This document shows, one piece after another, positions 36,268-43,017 of a DNA stretch of 43,017 nucleotides. Positions within the stretch are counted from its first letter, which is position 1. Each line of letters opens with the position of its first letter. This stretch comes from Thermoanaerobaculaceae bacterium (GTDB lineage: Bacteria; Acidobacteriota; Thermoanaerobaculia; Thermoanaerobaculales; Thermoanaerobaculaceae): NCBI GenBank assembly GCA_025456225.1, contig JALOLB010000003.1:1-43017 (forward strand), given 5' to 3'. The notes beneath the pieces were generated by a model. The model was not told the DNA's origin. It saw only the letters and a list, made by a program, of their open reading frames with translations, and ran no database searches. A program made the translations under genes and the position numbers.

Positions 36268-37017
36268 GTGCGGTACCCCGTCGGCACCACCTGGTGCACC
36301 CTCCTGCGGCGCTACAAGCGTTTCCTCGCCGACGTCGAGCTGCCGGGCGGCGAGGTCGTGACGGTCCACGTCCCCAACCCCGGGGCCATGCGCGGCTGTG
36401 CCGCTGCCGGGAGCCCGTGCCTGGTGTCGCCGGCCCCGGGCACACACCGCACGCTTGGCTGGACGCTCGAGGTGGTGGTGGAGGGCGGCATTCCGGTCGG
36501 CGTCAACACGGGCCGGGCGAACGCCCTGGTCGCCGAGGCGCTCCACTCGGGGGTGCTGGCGCTGCCGGGTCTTGCCACCGGATGGCGGGTGCACCGGGAG
36601 GTGCGGCTGGGGACCCACTCGCGGGCCGACTTCCGACTGGACGACGGGGGCGCTCCGTTCTGGGTGGAGGTCAAGAGCGTGAGCTGGGCGGTGGACGGCG
36701 TGGGGTGCTTTCCCGATGCCGTGACCGCGCGCGGGACGCGCCACATGGCCGAGCTGGCGGCCCGGGTGCGCCTGGGGGAGCGCGCCGCAGTCGTGTTCCT
36801 CGTGCAGCGGGGCGATGCCAGGGCGGTGCGCGCCGCGGCCGAGATTGACCCGGCGTACGCCGGCGCTCTGGCCGAGGCACGGGCCGCGGGGGTCCATGCG
36901 CTCGCCGTGCAGGTCGCCATCGCGCCTCACGCCATCGCGCCCTGGCGGATGCTGCCGGTCCAGGTCCAGCTCCACCCCCATGCTGGCGCGGGCCGGGGCT
37001 CTTTGCCTGTCGCCTGA
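36268..37017 (+). CDS. sfsA: SfsA family protein (sugar fermentation stimulation protein A)
   Basis: Protein of 249 aa with a GTG start, the expected length. The N-terminal OB-like part (RRYKRFLADVELPGGEVVTVHVPNPGAMRG) and the C-terminal PD-(D/E)XK-like part (SRADFRLDDG ... FWVEVKSVSW) are both conserved. SfsA binds nucleic acid and its fold suggests a nuclease; its physiological role is poorly known. It follows the L,D-transpeptidase stop by 1 bp, so the two are co-translated. Confidence 0.93.
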   Translation: MRYPVGTTWCTLLRRYKRFLADVELPGGEVVTVHVPNPGAMRGCAAAGSPCLVSPAPGTHRTLGWTLEVVVEGGIPVGVNTGRANALVAEALHSGVLALPGLATGWRVHREVRLGTHSRADFRLDDGGAPFWVEVKSVSWAVDGVGCFPDAVTARGTRHMAELAARVRLGERAAVVFLVQRGDARAVRAAAEIDPAYAGALAEARAAGVHALAVQVAIAPHAIAPWRMLPVQVQLHPHAGAGRGSLPVA

Positions 37018-37031
37018 CAGGCGTGTACTCT
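37003..37031 (+). promoter_or_regulatory. Promoter for leaderless transcript of the MgtC/DUF4010 gene
   Basis: TTGCCT (37003-37008), exactly 17 bp, TACTCT (37026-37031), then 6 nt to the ATG at 37038. The geometry is the same as for the lipoprotein promoter at 32219. The -35 box lies inside the end of sfsA. Confidence 0.65.
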
Positions 37032-37037
37032 CGTTGC

Positions 37038-38306
37038 ATGAGCCAGGTCCAGACGCTGCTCAACCAGGTGCCGCCGGAGGCGTTGCGCATCCTGCTGGTG
37101 CTCGGGCTGTCGTTCCTGCTGGGCCTCGAGCGGGAGGGGCGGAAGGCCCACGCCGGGCACTACATCTTCGGGGGCGTGCGCACCTTCCCGCTGATCGGCC
37201 TGCTGGGCTACGGTGCCGCGTTGGTGGCCGGCACGCAGCTCGTGCTCGTGGCGTTCGGGCTGCTGGCGGTGGCGGCGTTCATGGTCGTGTCGTACCGCCA
37301 CAAGCTCGAGACCGCCGAGGATGCGGGCGTCACCACCGAGATCACCGGGCTCCTCACCTACGTGCTGGGGGCGCTCGTCCACTACGGGAACTACTGGATC
37401 GCCACCACGGTGGTCGTCGTGACGATGCTGCTGCTCGAGCTCAAGGTCTGGCTCGAGAGCCTGTCGGAGCGCATCTCCTCGGAGGAGGTGGAGACCTTCA
37501 CGAAGTTCCTCCTGCTCACGGCGGTGATCCTGCCGGCCGTGCCCAACCAGGACTTCGGGCCGTTCCACCTCAACCCCTTCAGGACCTGGCTGGTGGTCGT
37601 GGCGGTGAGCGGCATCTCGTACGGCTCGTACGTGCTGCAGCGGGTCACCCGCCAGCGCGGCGGCATCGTCCTCGCGGCCATCCTGGGCGGGGCCTACTCC
37701 TCCACGGTGATGACCGTGGTGCTGGCGCGGCGGGCCAAGCGCGAGAACCGCCCGCACCTGTTCGCCGGCAGCATGCTCATGGCCTCGGGGATGATGTTCC
37801 TGCGCCTCGTGCTGCTGCTGGCGTTCTTCAACGAGGCGCTGATGCGGGTGCTGGCCCAGCGGTTCGTGATCCTGGGGCTGGTGACGCTGCTGGGCGGGCT
37901 GTGGTGGGCCCGGCGGGCGGATGCCAACCCCAACGAGCCGGTGCGGGAGTACCAGGCGAAGAACCCCCTCGAGCTGCGTTCGGCCTTTGCCTTCGCCGGG
38001 ATTTTCGTGGTGCTGGTGGTGGTCACCACCCTGGTGCTCCGGCACTTCGGGAACCTCGGGATGTTCGCCCTGGCGGTGGTCATGGGCGCCGTCGACGTGG
38101 ACCCCTTCATCATGGGTCTGACCCAGACGGCGGGGGTGACCACACCTCTGGGGGCGGCCGCGGCGGCCGTGCTCCTCACCACGGCCTCCAACAACGCCCT
38201 CAAGGGGGTCTATGCCTTCGTCTTCGCCGACCGCCGCACCGGTGTGCAGGGGCTGGTTGGCCTGCTGCTGCTCGCCCTGGTGGGCGTGACCCTCATGCTG
38301 GTGTGA
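37038..38306 (+). CDS. MgtC/SapB-DUF4010 family membrane protein
   Basis: Protein of 422 aa with about ten to twelve TM helices. The N-terminal ~150 residues match the MgtC/SapB domain (LGLSFLLGLEREGRKA, GGVRTFPLIGLLGYGAAL, TTEITGLLTYVLGALV). The rest matches DUF4010 (AILGGAYSSTVMTVVLARRAK, VVMGAVDVDPFIMGLTQTAG, TTASNNALKGVYAFVFADRR). It is an inner-membrane protein of unknown transport or regulatory function; MgtC itself modulates the F-type ATP synthase and magnesium-limited growth. ATG 37038 rather than GTG 37023 is chosen because the promoter leaves no room for the longer form. Confidence 0.9.
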   Translation: MSQVQTLLNQVPPEALRILLVLGLSFLLGLEREGRKAHAGHYIFGGVRTFPLIGLLGYGAALVAGTQLVLVAFGLLAVAAFMVVSYRHKLETAEDAGVTTEITGLLTYVLGALVHYGNYWIATTVVVVTMLLLELKVWLESLSERISSEEVETFTKFLLLTAVILPAVPNQDFGPFHLNPFRTWLVVVAVSGISYGSYVLQRVTRQRGGIVLAAILGGAYSSTVMTVVLARRAKRENRPHLFAGSMLMASGMMFLRLVLLLAFFNEALMRVLAQRFVILGLVTLLGGLWWARRADANPNEPVREYQAKNPLELRSAFAFAGIFVVLVVVTTLVLRHFGNLGMFALAVVMGAVDVDPFIMGLTQTAGVTTPLGAAAAAVLLTTASNNALKGVYAFVFADRRTGVQGLVGLLLLALVGVTLMLV

Positions 38307-38315
38307 GCCGTGGCG

Positions 38316-38771
38316 TCAGGTCGGGCGGCCTTCCGGAGGTCGTGGGCCGGTACCGGGGATCGAAGCGAGGGCCCGCCAGACGAGCACGGCGAGGATGGTC
38401 ACGATGACGATGCCCCACTGCACCGGCGGCACGGCGAGGGTGGCCAGAGCGTTGACCAGGCCGCGGTGAACGACCAGGACGTCGCCCAGGACCAGGGCGC
38501 CGAAGCCGGCCGTCAGCAAGGATGCCACCAGGACCAGGACCTCCTGCCCGGGTGAACGGGCCAGGCGCAGCGCCCCGGCCAGGCCGGCATAGGGGCTCAC
38601 ACACCAGAGCACGAGCGCGGCCAGACCGCCCAGCGTCGAGACGGGGTCCTCCCACGGCGCGCCGGCGTGGAGCAGCACGGCCAGGGTCAGCAGCGCCCCG
38701 ACCGTCACGACCCACCGTGCGAGCCGCCGCGACAGGTGCGGCCGGTATCCATCGGGAGGAAAGTCGGGCAT
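38316..38771 (-). CDS. Small four-TM membrane protein of unknown function
   Basis: Protein of 151 aa from MPDFPPDGYRPHLSRR; a GAGGAG lies 11 nt upstream of this ATG, while the track's longer start (38819) runs into the divergent promoter. Four hydrophobic segments are seen (WVVTVGALLTLAVLL, LGGLAALVLWCVS, VLVLVASLLTAGFGALVLGDVL, WGIVIVTILAVLVWRAL). No family is recognised. It is convergent with the MgtC gene (9 bp apart) and divergent from the bd-like oxidase cluster. Confidence 0.65.
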   Translation of the reverse strand: MPDFPPDGYRPHLSRRLARWVVTVGALLTLAVLLHAGAPWEDPVSTLGGLAALVLWCVSPYAGLAGALRLARSPGQEVLVLVASLLTAGFGALVLGDVLVVHRGLVNALATLAVPPVQWGIVIVTILAVLVWRALASIPGTGPRPPEGRPT

Positions 38772-38874
38772 CGATGCTGACTCCTCGGCCACGATGCCCG
38801 AGCGGTGGGGGGTTGTCAAACCCGAGCCGGTGGTAGTCTTTCCTCCAAGCTGTCTGTCCGGGAAGGAGGCCGAC

Positions 38875-40239
38875 GTGGACTACCCGATCTGGGACCTGGC
38901 GTTGGGTGGCGGGGTGCTGATCGGCATTGTCGCCATCGCGCACGTGCTGGTCTCGCACTTCGCCGTGGGCGGAGGGTTGGCGATCGCGCTGGCCGAGACC
39001 CTGGCAGTGCGGCGGGGCGACCGTGCCTTGCGGGACCTCGCGAAGCGCAGCTCGTGGATGCTCGTCCTCGTGTCGACGGTGTTCGGGGCGATCTCCGGCG
39101 TGGGGATCTGGGTGACGATCGGCCTGGTGGCGCCCGCGGCGACCTCGGCGCTCATCCACACCTGGGTGTGGGCCTGGGCGACCGAGTGGGCGTTCTTCGT
39201 GCTCGAGGTGGCGATGGCGCTGGCGATGGTCGCCACCTGGGAGAAGGTGCGGCCGCGCACCCACCTGTGGCTGTCCTGGCTGTATGCCTTCGCGGCGTTC
39301 ATGTCCCTGGTGATCATCCAGGGGATCCTGGCGTTCATGCTGACGCCGGGGCGCTGGATCGAGACGCGATCGTTCTGGGACGGCTTCTTCAACCCGTCCT
39401 ACCTTCCGGGGGTGGTGCTGCGCACCGGTATCTCCCTGTTCCTCGCCGGCGCCTACATGACGTTCGCGGCGCTTCGGGAGCCGGACGCCGCGGCGCGCGC
39501 GCGGCTGGTGCGGTGGCTTGCCGGCCTGCAGGTGGTCGGGGCGCTCGTGGCCTACGGCGGTTACCGGTGGTGGGAGGTGGCGCTGCCCGACCAGGTGCGG
39601 GCACTGTTCGTGGGCGAGAAGGCACTGCTCGCCTCTCTCGCCTCGACCCGCTCGCTGGCCCTCTGGGCGCTCACCGCGTACCTGGGGCTGGTGCTGCTCG
39701 CCGCGCTGGTGCCGCGGGCGCAGCGGTGGCCGGTGGCGGCCGTGGCGCTGTGCGCGTCGTTCGTCTTCTTCGGTGGCTACGAGCGGTTGCGGGAGGGCTC
39801 GCGCAAGCCGTTCGTGATCCGCGACCACATGTTTTCGAACGGCCTCATGGTCACGGACATCCCAACCCTCAATGAGTCGGGGGCGCTGGCCCGGGCCGGC
39901 TGGGCGGCCGTGGGTCAGCCCGACACCCTGGAGGGCAGGGGGCGGGCGGTGTTCCGGGCCCAGTGCGCGAGCTGCCACACGCTGGACGGCTACCTCGGCA
40001 TTCGCCGGCTCACCACCCAGGCCGACGCCGACATGCTCAACGGGATCCTGATGACCATGAAGGGCATGGGCGAGGTGTACGCGACAGCCCACGCCCGGGG
40101 CGAGCGGGTCGACACGACCACGGTCGACTACCCGCTCATGCCGCCGCTGGTGGGCAGCGACGAGGAGGTGGAGGCATTGGCCACGTATCTGCATTCCCTC
40201 AAGCCCGCGCAGCCGACGGAGGTGGCCGATGCCCGCTAG
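38875..40239 (+). CDS. Cytochrome bd-like subunit I fused to cytochrome c (CydA-like)
   Basis: Protein of 454 aa, GTG start after AAGGAGG. About nine TM helices align with CydA. His23 in AHVLVSHFAVGGGLAIALAE matches His19. E104 and E111 in TEWAFFVLEV match E99/E107. The stretch LREGSRKPF (E307) matches the E445-GRQPW region. The position of His186, a heme b558 ligand, is Arg183 (VLRTGISLFLAGAY against FVHTVASGYVCGAM). No Q-loop-like segment is visible. The C-terminus is a class I cytochrome c with CASCH (364-368) and Met-rich MTMKGMGEVY. It thus appears to be a bd-superfamily oxidoreductase fed by cytochrome c instead of quinol, in the inner membrane. TTGTCA (38813) and TAGTCT (38834) are a possible promoter with a short 15-bp spacer. 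It overlaps the next gene by 11 bp. Confidence 0.8.
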   Translation: MDYPIWDLALGGGVLIGIVAIAHVLVSHFAVGGGLAIALAETLAVRRGDRALRDLAKRSSWMLVLVSTVFGAISGVGIWVTIGLVAPAATSALIHTWVWAWATEWAFFVLEVAMALAMVATWEKVRPRTHLWLSWLYAFAAFMSLVIIQGILAFMLTPGRWIETRSFWDGFFNPSYLPGVVLRTGISLFLAGAYMTFAALREPDAAARARLVRWLAGLQVVGALVAYGGYRWWEVALPDQVRALFVGEKALLASLASTRSLALWALTAYLGLVLLAALVPRAQRWPVAAVALCASFVFFGGYERLREGSRKPFVIRDHMFSNGLMVTDIPTLNESGALARAGWAAVGQPDTLEGRGRAVFRAQCASCHTLDGYLGIRRLTTQADADMLNGILMTMKGMGEVYATAHARGERVDTTTVDYPLMPPLVGSDEEVEALATYLHSLKPAQPTEVADAR

Positions 40240-41323
40240 CCTGATCCCCGCTCCGGACGCCACGGCGCTTCCCGGTCCGCCGTGGCTGTTCCACACCCTC
40301 TGGCTCGTCACCTTTCTCCTGCACCTGCTCTTCGTCAACACGGTCCTGGGCGGCTCGCTCCTGGCGGTCTTCGCCGGGGGCGCCGGCGCGGGGCGGCTGG
40401 CGCTGCGCAAGCTCCTGGTGGGGATGAACTCCTGGGCGATCTCGGGGGCCATCACCCTGGGCATCGCGCCGCTGCTGTTCATGCAGGTGCTGCTGGGGCG
40501 GTTCTTCTACGCGGCGACGATCCTGTGGGCGTGGCCGTGGTTCGCCATGCTCGGGGTGTTGACCGTGGGGTACTACCTCAACTACCTCGCCAAGCGGTGC
40601 ATGAAGGAAGGTCGCGAGCCGCTCGGGGTGCTGGTCGTCGAGGCCGCGTGCTTCGTGTGCATCGCCGTGGTCCAGGTGGTGATCCACCTGCTGCACATGC
40701 AGCCGGAGCGCTGGCGGGCGGCGGCGGGCAGCGGCTGGCAGGTGCTCGCCGACCCGACCTTCGTGCCGCGGGTGCTCCACTTCGTGCTCGCCGCCCTGGG
40801 CGTGACGGCCGCCATCGTGGCGCTGTGGGCGGTGCGCTGGAGTGGAGAGCCCGAGGACGTGCGAGGGGGCATGGCGCGTTTCGGCGTGCGCGTCGCCCTG
40901 GGAGCGGCGGCGCTGCAGGTGGTGGACGGGCTGTGGTTGCTCCTGGCGGTTCCCCGCGAGGTGCTGCGTGCCTTCATGCGCGGCGGCGCGGCGACCATGG
41001 TGCCGCTCACGCTCGGCATCCTCCTGGCGCTCGGGCTGGTGGCGCTCCTGGCACTGGTCCGGGACCCTCTGGCCAGGCCGAGGCTGGTGCGTCACGCGCT
41101 CGAGCTGACGGTGGCAGCGGTTGCGGTCATGGTCCTGACGCGCCACCAGCTCCGCGGCCTCTACCTGGCCGCCGCGCGCGCCGGGGAGCAGGTGGCGGTG
41201 CAACCCCAGTGGGGCGTCTTCGCGCTCTTCCTCGTCACCTTCCTGGTGTGCGTGGGCCTGACGATCTGGGCGCTGATACGGGCCGCGACGGACCGGCCTG
41301 GAGCCGGGGAGCCGGTGGCGTAG
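40229..41323 (+). CDS. Second CydA-like membrane subunit of the bd-like complex
   Basis: Protein of 364 aa with about nine TM helices and no c-type heme site. Its start overlaps the previous gene, with GGAGGTG as ribosome site. The first helix (LLHLLFVNTVLGGSLLAVF, His32) resembles the His19 helix of CydA. The segment NSWAISGAITLGIAPLLFMQ through LWAWPWFAMLGVLTVGYYLNYLAK resembles the second and third helices of the upstream gene. The acidic residues equivalent to E99 and E107 are absent. It is therefore probably a degenerate CydA paralogue taking the place of CydB, as in CydAA'-type pairs, and not a true CydB. This relationship is by eye only. Confidence 0.65.
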   Translation: MPASLIPAPDATALPGPPWLFHTLWLVTFLLHLLFVNTVLGGSLLAVFAGGAGAGRLALRKLLVGMNSWAISGAITLGIAPLLFMQVLLGRFFYAATILWAWPWFAMLGVLTVGYYLNYLAKRCMKEGREPLGVLVVEAACFVCIAVVQVVIHLLHMQPERWRAAAGSGWQVLADPTFVPRVLHFVLAALGVTAAIVALWAVRWSGEPEDVRGGMARFGVRVALGAAALQVVDGLWLLLAVPREVLRAFMRGGAATMVPLTLGILLALGLVALLALVRDPLARPRLVRHALELTVAAVAVMVLTRHQLRGLYLAAARAGEQVAVQPQWGVFALFLVTFLVCVGLTIWALIRAATDRPGAGEPVA

Positions 41324-41421
41324 CGCCAGGCAGACGTGCGGGCCGTCAGGGTTGCCGGTGAGCTGTGCGCAGTGCGCAGCGCTGTGACGTTCCTCCCGAC
41401 CGCCGTTCTCCTCCCACCCCT

Positions 41422-41457
41422 CCGAGCACCGATCACCGACCACTGACCACCGGGAGG
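41422..41457. repeat. Heptad repeat, GTGGTCA family
   Basis: On the minus strand: CCTCCCGG followed by heptads GTGGTCA, GTGGTCG, GTGATCG, GTGCTCG. It carries the same flank and the same heptad family as the island at 9003. It lies in the 194-bp gap between the second membrane subunit and the multiheme cytochrome gene, just before that gene's promoter. Confidence 0.75.
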
Positions 41458-41466
41458 CTGGAGGTG

Positions 41467-41495
41467 TGGACACACGGGGCGGGCGGTCATACGAT
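41467..41495 (+). promoter_or_regulatory. Promoter of the five-heme cytochrome gene
   Basis: TGGACA (41467-41472), exactly 17 bp, TACGAT (41490-41495). A GGGGGA ribosome site follows at 41505-41510 and the ATG at 41518. It allows the cytochrome genes to be expressed apart from the upstream membrane subunits. Confidence 0.55.
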
Positions 41496-41517
41496 TGTTC
41501 GAAAGGGGGATCCCACC

Positions 41518-42873
41518 ATGCGATGCGCTCTCCTGTTGCTGCTGCCGGCGGCGCTGCTGGCGCAGGGCGGGGGTGTGCCCAGGGTCTCCGACGAGGCCCT
41601 GGGGACGCAGCCCTACGACCGCTACGAGAGGCCGCAGGCCTGTGCGACCTGTCACGTGGACATCGCCCGCCAGCACGAGCAGGCCATGATGTCCCAGGCC
41701 TACACGCACCACTGGGACGAGATCGAGTACTTCGAGCTGGCCATACCCCACGCCGACAAGGAGCCCAAGGTGGCCGGCGTCAAGGCCGGCTGCAACGGCT
41801 GCCACGCCCCGCTCGCCTTCCTGGCGGGTGACATCCCCCCGAAACCGCCCAAGGACGGGACGCGCGCCAACGAGTCCGTGTCGTGCGACCTCTGTCACAC
41901 GGTCACCGGCTTCCAGGGGGACGTGCCCCACAACTTCAACTGGGTGACCCAGCCCGGGAGGGTCAAGCAGGGACCGCGAGCGGGGGTCGTCAGCCCCCAC
42001 CACGAGACCAGGGAGAACCCGTTCCTGCGCTCGGCCGACTTCTGTGGCACCTGCCACAACGAGAAGGACCCCTGGGGGCTGTTCGTCAAGTCCACCCACC
42101 TGGAGTGGAAGGAGGGCCCCCACGGCAAGGGCGGGATCGTGTGCCAGGACTGCCACATGCCGCCCGCGGCCGGGCGCAGCGCCCGCATGGGCTCGGAGCT
42201 GCCCGACATGCGGCAGCACCTCTTCCACGGCGCCCACGACCTGGGGAAGCTCCTCGGGGTGGCCGAGGTGCGCATCCACCCGGAGAGCCGTGAGGCGGAG
42301 CCCGGGGACACCGTCAAGCTCACGGCGGTGGTGGTGAACGCCAAGGCCGGCCACAAGATCCCGTCCGGGTCGGCCGAGGAGCGCCTGCTCTGGCTGCACG
42401 TCGAGGCGAAGGACGCCAAGGGCCGGACCTACCACCTGCCGGTGGATCGCAAGGGGTTCAAGGACGAGGACTTCACCATCGCCTCCGAGGCCCTGGCCTA
42501 CCAGGACATCGGCGACATCAAGGGCATCGCCGGCTTTGCGGGCCTCAAGCGGGACGGCACCTACACCACGATGAAGGCGGGGGACCGCATCTTCCGGCTG
42601 CCCTACCTGGACCCCAAGGGGCGCATGACCATCGCCCAGTGGAACACCGCCGCCTTCGCCACCGACTACCGCCTGGCCCCCCTGCAGGCCACCAGCGAGT
42701 CCTTCACCTGGAAGCTCCCCGCCGACGCGCCCCCGGGGCCGGTGACGGTGACGGCCACCGTGCACTACTCGCGGCTGGTCAGCTCGGTGGCCGAGCACCT
42801 GAAGGTCCCTGCCGAGGAGTGGGAGCCGGTGCAGATCGGCGTCCACACCACGACGTTCACGGTTCTCGAGTGA
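41518..42873 (+). CDS. Exported five-heme cytochrome c
   Basis: Protein of 451 aa with a signal peptide (MRCALLLLLPAALLAQ). It has five CxxCH heme sites: CATCH (42-46), CNGCH, CDLCH, CGTCH and CQDCH, all in the first ~220 residues. A beta-rich C-terminal domain follows with the GHKIPSGSAEERLLWL motif common in cytochrome c554-like multiheme proteins. It is periplasmic and probably carries electrons to or from the bd-like complex encoded upstream. Members with this layout have varied roles (electron shuttles or oxyanion reductases), so the reaction is not assigned. The next cytochrome gene begins 11 bp downstream. Confidence 0.88.
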   Translation: MRCALLLLLPAALLAQGGGVPRVSDEALGTQPYDRYERPQACATCHVDIARQHEQAMMSQAYTHHWDEIEYFELAIPHADKEPKVAGVKAGCNGCHAPLAFLAGDIPPKPPKDGTRANESVSCDLCHTVTGFQGDVPHNFNWVTQPGRVKQGPRAGVVSPHHETRENPFLRSADFCGTCHNEKDPWGLFVKSTHLEWKEGPHGKGGIVCQDCHMPPAAGRSARMGSELPDMRQHLFHGAHDLGKLLGVAEVRIHPESREAEPGDTVKLTAVVVNAKAGHKIPSGSAEERLLWLHVEAKDAKGRTYHLPVDRKGFKDEDFTIASEALAYQDIGDIKGIAGFAGLKRDGTYTTMKAGDRIFRLPYLDPKGRMTIAQWNTAAFATDYRLAPLQATSESFTWKLPADAPPGPVTVTATVHYSRLVSSVAEHLKVPAEEWEPVQIGVHTTTFTVLE

Positions 42874-42883
42874 GGAGGAGACG

Positions 42884-43017
42884 ATGAACCGCAACCGATG
42901 GATCGTTGCTGCGGTCCTGGCTGCCATCGGCCTGTGGGGCCTGCTGGCGGCCTCCAGCGCCGACGCCATCCCGGCGTTCGCCCGCAAGTACCAGCTCTCG
43001 TGCTCGACCTGCCACGC
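42884..43017 (+). CDS. c-type cytochrome, N-terminal part (3' truncated)
   Basis: The first 44 codons are visible, after a GAGGAGGAG ribosome site. A signal peptide (MNRNRWIVAAVLAAIGLWGLLAASSADA) precedes IPAFARKYQLSCSTCH, whose CSTCH is a heme c site. This start is typical of a group of exported multiheme cytochromes. The rest lies outside the window. It is probably co-transcribed with the five-heme cytochrome. Confidence 0.85.
   Translation, partial: MNRNRWIVAAVLAAIGLWGLLAASSADAIPAFARKYQLSCSTCH

Overview
The window is about 43 kb of very GC-rich DNA (around 70 %) from a diderm (outer-membrane) bacterium. The supporting markers are a DUF481 outer-membrane-type protein, a periplasmic alpha-2-macroglobulin (A2M) with a PbpC-type murein synthase, an LptM-like lipoprotein next to dapF, and several lipobox or Sec-signal proteins. 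A Ser/Thr kinase fused to a TolB-like propeller, an FHA/zinc-ribbon membrane protein, c-type cytochromes of the 'IPAFARKYQLSC..CH' type and many heptad intergenic repeats fit Acidobacteriota (Holophagae/Thermoanaerobaculia-like). That assignment is inference; no rRNA or other phylogenetic marker is present, and no tRNA, CRISPR, prophage or transposase was seen.

Layout. 1-5.2 kb: the 3' end of a DEAD-box RNA helicase with a DbpA-type RNA-binding tail, an FHA/zinc-ribbon membrane protein, an SPFH protein plus ribbon-helix-helix pair behind a palindromic promoter, and a secreted amidohydrolase (minus). 5.4-9.7 kb: a 1175-residue STAND/NACHT-like NTPase and a convergent macrodomain hydrolase. 9.7-27.8 kb is a long minus-strand series read as hslV-hslU-(repeat island)-Fn3 lipoprotein-dapF-giant 1758-aa exported protein-A2M-pbpC, with overlapping or nearly overlapping genes at several joints. 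27.9-38.8 kb: an EamA transporter, a kinase with a small zinc-ribbon partner, a small lipoprotein, an acetate-transporter-like protein with an extra C-terminal domain, a SpoU methyltransferase, a DUF481 protein, an L,D-transpeptidase, SfsA, an MgtC/DUF4010 protein and a small membrane protein. 38.9-43.0 kb: a respiratory cluster with a CydA-like membrane subunit fused to cytochrome c, a second CydA-like membrane subunit, a five-heme cytochrome c, and the start of another c-type cytochrome cut by the window end.

How the genes fit together. The giant protein, A2M and PbpC look like one periplasmic unit: A2M with an intact thioester motif (CTEQ) is known to pair with PbpC (E. coli yfhM-pbpC), and here a giant beta-rich protein with repeated '[AP]GxYxL' motifs is translationally linked upstream. 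The respiratory cluster looks like a cytochrome bd superfamily oxidoreductase rewired from quinol to cytochrome c: the ligands of the oxygen-side hemes align, but the position matching the b558 ligand His186 is Arg, and a C-terminal CASCH heme site is added.

The most unusual non-coding feature is a set of 7-nt-periodic repeat islands. At least three different heptads (GAGAGTC, GTGGTCA-like, GGGGTCC) occur, two of them behind the same CCTCCCGG flank, and most islands have two inverted arms. One island is translated into a heptapeptide repeat (LSTLNSR-type) at the N-terminus of PbpC. Two promoters with exact 17-bp spacers place the -10 box 6 nt before the ATG, which predicts leaderless mRNAs.
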